64,000 bases of DNA from Neoceratodus forsteri (taxonomy: Eukaryota > Chordata > Ceratodontiformes > Ceratodontidae): positions 700,119,501 through 700,183,500 of the forward strand of contig CM057454.1 of assembly GCA_016271365.2 (NCBI GenBank). Reading direction: 5' to 3'. Shown here one piece after another: positions 42,156-51,600 of this stretch. Position 1 is the stretch's first letter; the number at the start of each line of letters is the position of its first letter. The notes below the pieces were generated by a model. That model searched no databases, was not told where the DNA came from, and worked only from the letters and a program-made list of their open reading frames with translations. Position numbers and translations under genes: made by a program.

Positions 42156-42529
42156 AAATACAAAATCACACATGCCCCCATAATGCAAAGCATCATAGGC
42201 TGCATATGCAAATCCCCACAGAATATTATGCTGGTTCAACTTTAAGCAGAAATGCATGGTGCCGAAAGGCCTCTCACACAGTTTGCAAAGGGTGCCAACA
42301 GAAGACACAGACACGTGTTTCATCCTACCAGGACTCATCGGTGTGCCTCATCTGTTTGACACCCCAGTGGAATGAACCGGCTACCCTAAGATGGTCTATC
42401 TGGGTTATGTTGTGGTGAACCCAATTAAAACAAAAAACAAGTTAAAAGACAAAAAACCTCAGCGTGCAAGCACTGAGGCAATGGTTACCCCAAAGAGCGT
42501 TGGCCGGGAAGCCAAGTTTCAAAGAAATA
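42156..42529 (-). mobile_element. 374 bp hammerhead-bearing insertion in the L2-like LINE
   Basis: Flanked by a 12 bp duplication with one mismatch. On the minus strand it contains a hammerhead-like motif (42306-42345) and T-rich tracts (TTTTTTGTCTTTTAAC). It encodes nothing. Size and hammerhead suggest a non-autonomous PLE-type or retrozyme-like element. Confidence 0.7.
42306..42345 (-). ncRNA. Hammerhead ribozyme motif, nearly intact
   Basis: Minus strand: stem I CACA, core CCGATGA (one change from CUGAUGA), stem II GTCC-TGGTA-GGAT, GAAA, stem III palindrome ACACGTGT, cleavage-site C, stem I partner TGTG. Apart from the core change and one G-T closing pair in stem II, every type I element is in place. 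The very short stem III is typical of ribozymes that work as dimers. Confidence 0.7.
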
Positions 42530-43085
42530 CATGTGCCTTGGTTCACTGAATGGCTCAAGACTTTAATGCGAACCAGAGACACTTTTTGGCAGCTCTCCAA
42601 TGAGTCCGGCCTCCCCCATAATAGGCATATGTATAGAATGGCTCGGAACAAGTGCACTTGGGCCATTCGCAAAGCCAAAGCAGAATACTATAAATCTGCC
42701 TTAACCTCATCCTGGGGCTCCGGCCGCAAGTTCTGGAACAATGTAAAGGAAATATGCAGTAAGGTCTCTAACCCAGTTCCCACTCAAGTCATGGCTAACA
42801 GGTCCATGACCACAGACCCCACACACATTGCTGCAGTTTTCAGCGATGCCTTCTCCAACCTTAGCCATGTTCTCCCCCCGAATTTCTGTGATCCTCTAGC
42901 TCCTAGCGCACCTTCTCCCCACTCTGGTGCTCCCCCCTTTTATCTGCACCAAATCTCCCTAAATCAGCAGAACCATACCTTAATACTGCTCTTAGCCACG
43001 CCTCCTCCAGCTCCGATTCCCTTGATCTCAGAATTCTTCGGCTCACCCTTAAGGAAGTCCTTGTTTCTCTCACTCACATTTTAAA

Positions 43086-44106
43086 CCTCTCTCTTTCTCT
43101 AGGTAAATTCCCTGCCAAGTGGAAATCCGCCTCTATCACTCCCATATTTAAAGGTGGGGACCACTCCTCTGCTAACAATTACCACCCTATCTCCATTCTT
43201 CCTCCCCTCTCCAAGGCCTTAGAGAGGATTGTTTCGGATCAGCTCACTGAGAACCTCAATAAATATAACCTTCTCTGCAAACAACAACATGGTTTCCTCA
43301 AAGGGCACAGCACAACTTCTGCCTTGCTTGAACTTACATCACACATCCATACTGCGCTTGATAAAGGCCACATCATGGGTGCGATCTTCATAGACCTCGC
43401 AAAGGCCTTTGATACTGTTCACCATTCTCTTCTCCAAACCTCCTTGATCAACCTGGGTCTCTCTCTCAGGAAGCCATGGGATGGTTCTCTGACTACCTTG
43501 TGAACCGGACCCTTCAAGTCAAAATTGTCAATACCCTATCCACCAAATTTCCTGCCCTCTCAGGCATCCCACAAGGGTCCATTTTGGGTCCCCTTCTATT
43601 CAGTCTCTTCCTAAACTCCTTCCCCGCATCCTGCCCCTCCAACCTATTACTATATGCAGATGATGCTGTCATCTTCTCCTCCAGCTCAGACCCCCTTCAA
43701 CTCCACCAGTCCCTCCAGTCCTCTTTCAACTCTGTTGAAAGCTGATTCTCCTCATACCACCTCATTATTAACTATAAAAAAAAACAAAGTTATGCTATTC
43801 GCACATCTGCAGAATGCCAGGATAGGGCTTTTCCTGCAAATACTATCGGCAACCCAGACTCCCCTGCAACTTGTGGATTCCTTTAAATATCTGGGCATCA
43901 CCTTGGACACTGGTCTTACCTATCATGAGCATATACACCAACTATCTAAGGCCCTAAATATTAGGCTAGGGCTTTTGCACCATTTCAAGCATTGCCTTAC
44001 CCCTGATGCCCTTAGGCTTGCTGTCTCCTCCTCGGTACTCTCTCTGCTTGACTATGGCTTACTGATTTTTGGAGGGGCGAGCACCTCAGCCCTTGGTAGA
44101 CTTTGA
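43086..44106 (+). pseudogene. L2-like LINE reverse transcriptase
   Basis: The first frame (to 43502) reads ISLGKFPAKWKSASITPIFK, NNYHPISILPPLSKALERIV, KQQHGFLKGHSTTSALLEL and [19 protein letters not shown] (motif A). After a frameshift: [36 protein letters not shown] (motif B) and [14 protein letters not shown] (motif C, catalytic YADD intact, ~43650). The C-terminal region follows: LVDSFKYLGITLDTGLTYHE, LLHHFKHCLTPDALRLAVSS. Upstream at 42464-43084 is the endonuclease-RT linker (HVPWFTEWLK, ARNKCTWAIRKAKAEYY). At least two frameshifts. Confidence 0.85.
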
Positions 44107-44803
44107 CTTGTCCTAAACAAGGCCTGTCATCTGGTATTGGGGTGTGATAGACTCACCCATACCTGTTCGTTATATAAGGACACCAATTGGCTTAACCTTG
44201 ACAACAGAATCAGATTCCACACCTGTATTCTGGCAAAAAAAATGCCCTAGGCCTCTCCCCCTTAGCACTCACCCCTTTAATCACCCCGGACTCAAATGTT
44301 AAACACTCCCATAGCTCAGACACCCATCTCTTCTCTATTCCTTCATGCCACACCGCTCAATTCCAAAGATCCTTCTGCTATAGGGCCCCCCTGTGGATGA
44401 ATCACCTACCCTCCTCCTTGCTTTATGAACATAGAATTGGTCAATTTAAAACTCACCTCAGGGCTCACCTCCTGTCCACAAGTGACTGTGACTGTAACTG
44501 AACCTGGCCCCCATTCGCTCTACCACTGACAATGGCCTCCGGCCCACCTCCTGCTCATTGCTCTTAGCTCTAGTCCCCCTGGGATTGATACGCATCATGT
44601 TTTATTTTTATTTTACCTGTCTTAAACAGCTCTAGTGCCTGAATGTTTAGCCTAACTGTTCCTGTAATAACTGAACTTTTACTCCATAACAGTTACTGTA
44701 ATGTGTGTCTGTATCTATTATATGTGACGTGGAACCTTTGTAAATGAGTCTTTGACTCATAGGTATTTTTCCAAATTCTGAAATAAACAAATAAACAAAA
44801 AAA

Positions 44804-45008
44804 ATGTATTCAATGCTGATCAACTACTTATACAGAAATGCAAATATCACAGCAACACTTCTGTTTTTGCGTGTCTTCAGTCTAGTTGTCAGTGTCCAGT
44901 GGCCAGACAGGATGGATTCCAGAAGGTTGTTCAGAGTTATTTATGTCTCTTGTTTCATCTTTGGTGTGGTAAAAATAAATTTATGGATAATGTTCATTGG
45001 TCACCCAC
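44804..45008. other. Unassigned sequence beside the candidate exon
   Basis: No repeat recognised. It could be intron of the gene whose candidate exon is at 45009-45154. Confidence 0.35.
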
Positions 45009-45154
45009 CTTGAAGCAATGTATCCTCCACTGTTTCCTTCTTTGCTATTTCTAAATTGTTCACTGCCTACATTAGAATTAGGTTCAATGCCAGGATGAAC
45101 TTCAAACAAGGATTCTAAAGAAAATTCATTAATTTCTGCACTACTGGCAAACCA
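45009..45154 (-). CDS. Candidate host-gene internal exon (146 bp)
   Basis: Minus strand: a pyrimidine-rich acceptor (CTTTTTCTTATTTCTTGCAG) precedes an open stretch WFASSAEINEFSLESLFEVH, PGIEPNSNVGSEQF, RNSKEGNSGGYIASR, ending AAG followed by the donor-like GTGGGT. The length of 146 bp and the balanced, non-repetitive composition look like an ordinary vertebrate internal exon. It matches none of the mobile families here. I do not recognise the protein. It would place much of this window in an intron of a minus-strand gene; single-exon evidence is weak. Confidence 0.45.
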
Positions 45155-47064
45155 CTGCAAGAAATAAGAAAAAGGAAGATGTATAGACATGGGGGGGGGG
45201 CAGAGAGTAGAACTAGAAACTTGACATACTTGTGCATTTGCTGAACTCCTGCAGAACTTTTTTTTAAAGTGCCAAATTAACAATCTTCCTTGGCCTGAAT
45301 CAACAATGTTGGTGTATCAGTACTATACTCAGTCACATACTATACAGTAAGTGAAGTGAAGTAAACGATGGGATATCTGAAAGCAGTGGAAGCATCTGAT
45401 GAAGAAGACACTATAACAGGATGCAAAAGGGGTGCCCCTGTGGCAGACTCTTATTTCCTCTATAAATGCTATTGATTTCTAAATCAAAGTTGTACTGGAG
45501 TGCCTAGAAGCACACAATACAAAGCTGAAATTGATTCAGATGATGGCGACAAAGGCATACCAGAATGTCATTAGGGCCTTAACTCTGCCCACCTCACTGG
45601 TCAAAGAGATCTCCAGTCTAAGACAGGCTGGAGTCTCTAGAAAAATCCTTTCAAGCCAAGCACCTCCAACCTGTTGGCCCTACTGAGGGAAGTCTGGGGA
45701 ACTTTGCTTTGTTGTTTGGTGATACGTAGGTCCTTGAGCACACAGATGCCCATTTCTAAGAATGACCGAGGACCAAAGCATGCCAATATATACAGTACAT
45801 ACAGGTATATCACATAATTACCATATGGACAACCAACACAACAAAAAATTAAAAAAGTCTAAGATATACATGCACTTGGACTAATTACGCAAGTGCAATT
45901 CGAAACATTTTTTTTAAGAAAGTGTAAATTGTTTTACATTACCTTTTCTTTATGATGTGGATGAAAAAGAAAGAAATCAATGGAGTTCACCAAAAACTGC
46001 AAAATCAAAGCATCACTCATTTATTTCTACAGTACTGTACTTCCAGAGTGGCTTCAGGTGACATAGCAGAAAGCCATATTTTAAATGGATGTTCCAACAG
46101 TTTTGTGCTATTCTGCTTTTAAAATGCTCAGTATAGAATAACTCCTATCAGTTGGTGCTTTTGGCACGTTTGCATGCTGTAACCTTGTTTTAATATTTCT
46201 GCCTGTGTAATATATGTTCTGTAGCCATATTTGAGACTTCCTGCTATGTACTGCTTGGAAAAAAAAAATCCAAGTTAAATAAAAAAGAAGGAGACATGCC
46301 AAGGCCCTAGACTGATTTGCAAGTCATGCCTATCCAGAAAGAGGTTTTTGGTCCGATAGGGGAAACTACAAGGGTGTCATTCTAGTAAAAATAGTAAAAA
46401 AAATCTCACAAGGAAAAGTTAAGTGAACACGCAAAGTAAGGGTGAGCGAATGAGAAAATTGGAAAATTTGGTTTGGCTTCATTTCAAACACACTGACTTT
46501 GGTTTGGCTTTAACATTTCAGCAAAATACACTTAGGGTCCTTGGCATGGAGGTCTAGTCGACTAAAAGTGGGAGTAATTGACACCCTTTCACTAACCTCA
46601 CCCACTCCAGTCAATCCAACCCTCTTTTGCTATCTCCTGTTTCTTCAGTCATTTTTTCCTTTTAAAAATGCTCAGTTAGCACCTTGCACACCGCAAAGAG
46701 CAGGAAACTTAAAAAAAAATACTGTCTGGGGAGGAGGAATAATGTAGAAATTGACTGGGGTGGGGAAAAGGGTGGCTATAAGACTAGACCTGGCCACCTG
46801 GAAAGGACAAAAGTGTGCTTTTCTAGTTATTAGGTTGAAGGTTGAAGTGATCCAAAGTGGCCCAAAAGTTCGACTGAGTTGCATTAAAGGAAAAAGTACT
46901 GAATTTTGGCACAATCACAACATGTAAAATTGGCATCAGCTCAGCCTTAATCAGAAGTACTATAATACAAAAAAAATGAGGAAACAAGTAACAGTATTTC
47001 TATAACTGTATGTGCTGTCCTTGGTGGGCTCAGAGCAACTTACAATTATTAATGTAGAAATTTC
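45155..47064. other. Unassigned, AT-rich, possibly intronic
   Basis: No supported gene. Contains a poly-G run near 45191-45200. AGGGTGAGCGAATGAG near 46439 resembles a hAT-type end but has no partner. Confidence 0.35.
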
Positions 47065-47567
47065 GGGGGAACATAATCAACACACACGACAAGGTGTGAG
47101 TTATGACCTAATAAGAACATGTCCACGTGCATTATAAGGCATGAGGAGCTTGCACCAAGTGCCTTATCAATCAATCAATCAATCAATCAATCTTTATTTT
47201 ACCAGGTGAAGCACCGTTAAGCAAGCTCATTTGCAAGGTGTGCCTGGTCATACAGAAATGACATCAGATAAATAATACATATACAGGTACGGCATTACTA
47301 CTCCTATTATAGAGCAGCACAAATGTAACAGCAAATAACATGTACAAAGCCATAACATGAGATGGATAATCAAGCAGGATGTAGAAAATTCACACATGTA
47401 ATGTTAGTATTGACCAAGACGTTTGTATGCCCTGGCAGATTGAAGAGCAGCCAAGGCAATGGAGGCCTAATAGAAAACAGAAAGTAGATGACTGGAGAGG
47501 ATTGCTATAGATAGAGCATAGAGGAGGCAAAGGTTGATCTCAGGATGTCGGAACCTGGCACGGCACA

Positions 47568-49771
47568 TCAGGAGTAACACTTACAGCACTGGGAGAAAAA
47601 TCTTGCATAAAGAAGTTTGAATTTGGGGACTTTTATGGGATTTGCTAATTTTAGAGTTTTTTGAAGCTTGTTCCATAACTGGGATAGGGCAAAGCTAAAG
47701 GATGATCTGCCATAATGGGTTTTTACTTTGGGTATCACTAGAGAGATATACGAGTGACTTCTCAGGGCATAGTTAGCCAAAGCACATAGGGGCAAACAGT
47801 CAGAGATATACTGTGGCAACATCTTGGCAATTGCTCTGTATATCCAAAGGGAAGTGCTCTTTTGTCTCCTGAATGCAAGAGATGGCCAACCCACTACCGA
47901 GTACAAGTAGCAGTGGTGAGTAGAATAAGGTGCCCCAGAAATGAAGCATAGGGCCCTGTGGTAAAGAACAACAAGTTTGGCTAAGGCTGTCCCTTGAACT
48001 TGACTGTAGATGAAGTTGGCATAATCCAGTAATGATAGAAAGGTAGCTTGGACCAGTCTGCTCTTGGCCTCATAGGTGAGGAGGTGTTTCATTCTATAGA
48101 ATACGCTGAGCCTCTGTTTTAGTTTCTTTGCAAGTTCCTCTACATGATCCAAGAAGGACAGACGGCAGTCAATCCACATTCCAAGGTATTTAAATTTATC
48201 AACATAGTCATGGGATTTGCCAAGCAATGTGGTAATAGGTTGCACAATGCCTGCCATGGACGGCATTGAAGCAGAGTTATTCGGGGTCAGAAGCATAGCC
48301 TTTGTTTTTTTAGCGTTTAATAGCAATTTTTGTTTGAGCAGGTTGTGCTGCAGGATGTTAAAATCTTTCTGCAAATCTATGCATGCAAGCTCAGGAGTAG
48401 GTCTAGACAAGTAAAGGACAGTATCATCCGCAAAGAGATGAATGTCTGAAGATGTGATCCCAAGGTCGATATTGTTAATGTAAAGCTTGAAAAGCAAAGG
48501 ACCCAGGATGGAACCCTGAGGTACACCTCTATTGATAGGTTTTGAAGGGGAGAGGTCATCCACAGCTTTTACTTGCTGAATGCATCCAGAGAGGTAGGAG
48601 GAGAACCAATTCAGGGGTGCTTTATCCAGGCCATTAGTGAGAAGGGTATTCAGAAGCAGATCGTGATCAATGGTGTCAAAGGTCTTACTTAGGTCGAGGA
48701 AGACTGCGCACACAGATAGTTTATCATCAAGGGCTTTCTACCAGTCATTCATTACCTTTGCAAGAGCAGTAATTGTACTATGGTGGGGCCTAAAGCCTGA
48801 CTGAGCTGAGTTGAGTAGGTTAGAGGAATCTAAATAGTCTCTAAGTTTCGAGTTTACTACTTTTTCAAGCAATTTGGAGAGAATAGGTAGTAATGAGATA
48901 GACCTATAATTATTGGGGTCGGTTGGGTCACCAGATTTGAACAGAGGAATCACTTGAGCTGTCTTCCACATCATAGGAAGTATACCCAGAGAAAAAGATA
49001 AGTTGAAGAGGTACGTGATTGGAACAGCCAGTACACGATAACTGATCTTTAAGAAGTACGGCTCTATACGGTCAGCACCAGCACTTATCCTGACTTCCAG
49101 ATGCAGTAACAGATCCTCTACCTCCTTGAGGGAGACGGCGTGGAAGGAGAAGGTGGAGGCAGATGGGGTGTGATGGGAATTAGATGCTAGCTGTGCTAGG
49201 GACTGGGTGTGAAGGTGGCTGGCCAGCGAGAAGTTAAAGGCCAGTCTTGCAGTGGCAAAATGGTCATTCAATAGATCAAGGATCCCTGCTTTGTCAGTGA
49301 TGACTGTATCACCTTTCAAGATCTTTGAGGGATGAGAACCAGCAGGAACATGACCTTTGATATCCTTAAGCAATCTCCAAAATTTTGTAGGACAGTTAAT
49401 GGAGGAATCCAGCGATGTTTGGTAGAAAGATGCCTTTTTAGTTCTGGTTAGATTCGTACAATAGTTCCTGGCAGTCCTAAAGGCAGTCCAGTCTTCAGGG
49501 AGCTTTGTTTTCTGAGCCGTTTTCCATAATCTGTCCCTACTATGTAGGGCTGTTCTCATTTTGACTGGGAGGGGGCATGTGTGTCAAGCGCATTTAACAT
49601 AATGGCTTCAAAAGACTGATAGGCATCTTCGACCGTCCTGGCCAGGTAAAATTCCTGCCAAAGCAGGGACTCCTGGAGATCCTCAAGGAGGGCATTGATG
49701 TCAAGATTATGCACACATCTTTTAAAGGTGTACCTAGAAGAAGAAGGGGGTTTAGATGAGTCCTTACGCAA
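47568..49771 (-). pseudogene. L2 linker and reverse transcriptase, one in-frame TAG
   Basis: 49771-49556 reads FKRCVHNLDINALLEDLQES, LLWQEFY (linker). 49559-48738: ALHSRDRLWKTAQKTKLPED, ISAGADRIEPYFLK, VIPLFKSGDPTDPNNYRSIS, LLPILSKLLEKVV, GFRPHHSTITALAKVMNDW. A TAG at 48740-48738 is followed in the same frame by KALDDKLS, CAVFLDLSKTFDTIDHDLLL (motif A), [20 protein letters not shown] (motif B) and HLFADDTVLYLS (motif C, catalytic DD). The long C-terminal domain (HHCYLYSVVGWPSLAFRRQK) ends at 47568. All RT catalytic residues are present. Confidence 0.9.
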
Positions 49772-50470
49772 GCACTGAGACAGTGGTAGCTGACATCCAA
49801 GAAGAGTACACCTGAGTGAGAAATTAGGTGTGGTTTATTCACGAGTATAATGTCCACCAGAGAGCTTTTACTAGGGTTTGTTTTGTTCAGTTGTGTAGCA
49901 TCAGAAATAAGCTGTACCAACGGAAAGGTATCATACAGATTTTTAAGTGGTGTGGAGGTATCAGAAAACCAATCCAAATTAAAGTCTCCCAGGGCAATGA
50001 CTTCAGCCTGCATATTACTTAAGAACTTGGTCAGGTGGCTCAACAGATGGAGGCCTGCAGAAGGGGGCCTATAGCATCCCATGATATACAGTGAGGAGGA
50101 CGCAAGTTGGACCTTAATGGTTAAGCTTTCAAATTCCTTTGTAACAGTAGTGGAGTCGGTAATGGAGGCGGTATACTCATCCAGCACATAGATACCAACG
50201 CCACCCTCTCTTGTTGGCCTGTCTGTATGAAAGATATTATAGGAGGGAATGTTCACCTCAGTGTCTAGGGTAGAGGGTTTGAGCCAGGATTCTGTAATTA
50301 CCAGGACATCTGGTTCTAGTATCCGAGATCCAGGTTTGGATGGCATCCAATTTGTTCAATAGACTACACACATTCAGATGAAGAATGCACAGCCCTTTAA
50401 GGTGTGTTAAGTCACAGGGGGCTTGAATTGGTAGCTAAGGGCCTGGATTTAGCTCGACTGTTCCTGAACA
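49594..50470 (-). pseudogene. L2 2A-like leader and endonuclease
   Basis: Minus strand: ILLLLLLC, SGTVELNPGP (50467-50438), immediate TAG, then LCILHLNVCSLLNKLDAIQ, a frameshift and an open run of 250 codons with DVLVITESWLKPSTLD, FHTDRPTREGGVGIYV, IMGCYRPPSA, VIALGDFNLDWFSD and SLVDIILVNK. ESWL, GDFN and the D-I-LVN region are the endonuclease signatures; catalytic E, D and N are retained. The SDH region is shifted or altered near 49700. Intact relatives nick target DNA. Confidence 0.85.
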
Positions 50471-50676
50471 AAGCAGCAGCAACAAAAGGATCTTAATAAG
50501 TGCATTTAACAGCAGTCTAAAGGACTGGCACGTTCACATTTATGGAAGGATATATTCCGTATTTCAATGTGTCTATATTGTGCCCCAGTTGAGCACAGAG
50601 TTGTACCTGGACATGCTCTTATCAGGACATAGCCCACACCTTGGAGTGTGTTATTGTGCTTATAAAATGGGCCCCC

Positions 50677-51169
50677 AAGTAACTATTTAAGAAAAAAAAG
50701 AAAATGTGTGTGTGGTTTTCTGATAAATGTTTATCATTTTGCCTACTTTGAAAAGAGGAGAGATGATACTTTTGTTCCAAAGATTTACTGACCATGGTTG
50801 AGTGAGCTGACCACTGAACAGTTACTTCCGGTTCTTAAGTGAGCTTTTGAGATAGCGGTCAGCACTGTGGTCAGATTTCCCAATGTGATTGATTTTTGCA
50901 TGGTGTCTACTTCATTTTTTCCTAGGAAAGGGGATGTGTGACACCATTTTAACATGTACAGCTGACAGCTGAGTGAGAAACTGCTAAGGATTGAGTTCTG
51001 GTTTTGCAGTTGGCTTGGGATAGCACTAGGTATTTTGGAGGTCACATCTGGGTTTTTGAAGTGAGATTGCTGAGCAAGGTTGGGTGACACATGTGATACC
51101 CATGGTTATGGAGGCTTTCCCTGGCACCAGTAGTGCCAGTTGGACAGTTAGAGTCTGGTAAGGACACGG
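50677..51169. other. Unassigned sequence
   Basis: No supported gene or repeat. Confidence 0.35.
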
Positions 51170-51600
51170 CTGAAATGAGCTATCAGCCAATCAGATATAC
51201 AGAAAATTTTGTTGCTCATTTTATAAACACATTTATACAATATACAAAAATCCCCAAAACAATGAAGTTTAAAAATAAAGAGTAACAGTAATTTAAATAT
51301 CAACTATATACATAAATATGGTCTTCTAACTTTTAAAAGCAAGAAGACATGGTTTAAAAGATAGTACATGGCTTTCCTCTTAAAAACTGCCAGAGAGGGC
51401 GCCCGAGAGATTTCTGCTGGTAAATTATTCCATAGGAATGGGGCTGCTTTGGCAAAAGAACTGTCTTCTGCAGATTAAAGTTGGGATTTTGGCTCAAAGT
51501 GGCCCCTCCCCCTGAGACTGAGTTGTTCTGCCTGTGAAGGTAGAGGTTAGGAGCTTGCAGAGCTAGTGTGTGTGGCTCAGTCCATTTACTATTTTCAAGG
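51170..51600 (-). pseudogene. L2-like ORF2 C-terminal scrap and 3' region
   Basis: Minus strand reads KAAPFLWNNLPAEISRAPSL, AVFKRKAMYYLL, the LWN-LP-EIR...FK pattern that closes L2 ORF2 (compare LWNNFPAEIR at 56830 and IIWNTVPPSIRES at 57640). AT-rich 3' UTR follows to ~51170. No upstream RT is present. Confidence 0.5.

Larger units (their letters stand above)
41009..44803 (+). mobile_element. L2-like LINE, near full length, broken
   Basis: Order: leader with 2A-like motif, endonuclease, linker, RT, C-terminal domain, 3' UTR, tail of AAATAAACAAATAAAC (to ~44803). The 3' UTR ends with AAATGAGTCTTTGACTCAT, a perfect 7 bp hairpin. A 374 bp insertion with a 12 bp target duplication lies at 42156-42529. 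Several frameshifts and stops are spread through the coding part. Confidence 0.85.
47167..50497 (-). mobile_element. L2 LINE, 3.3 kb, best-preserved retroelement in the window
   Basis: The tail (TTGA)n lies at the left end (47167-47192 on the plus strand as CAAT repeats), preceded on the minus strand by CACCTGGTAAAATAAAG. Coding runs from a leader with a 2A-like motif near the right end to the RT C-terminus at 47568. An 11 bp near-duplication (AAGTGCCTTAT, AAGTGCATTTA) flanks it. Few lesions: one stop right after the 2A-like motif, a frameshift near 50330, frameshifts at 49556-49771 and one TAG in RT. Confidence 0.85.
47065..50676. mobile_element. Inverted-repeat DNA element hosting the L2 insertion
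   Basis: The ends are ~95 bp imperfect inverted repeats: left GGGGGAACATAATCAACACA... and right, on the opposite strand, GGGGGCCCATTTTATAAGCA..., sharing AAGGTGTG and TAAGAGCATGTCCA-type blocks. Without the L2 the element is ~280 bp, so it is a MITE split by the LINE. A related end occurs at 61915-61985. Confidence 0.65.

Noticed and set aside
46439..46920. Second hAT-like element starting AGGGTGAGCGAATGAG
   Set aside because: No matching inverted end or 8 bp duplication could be found.
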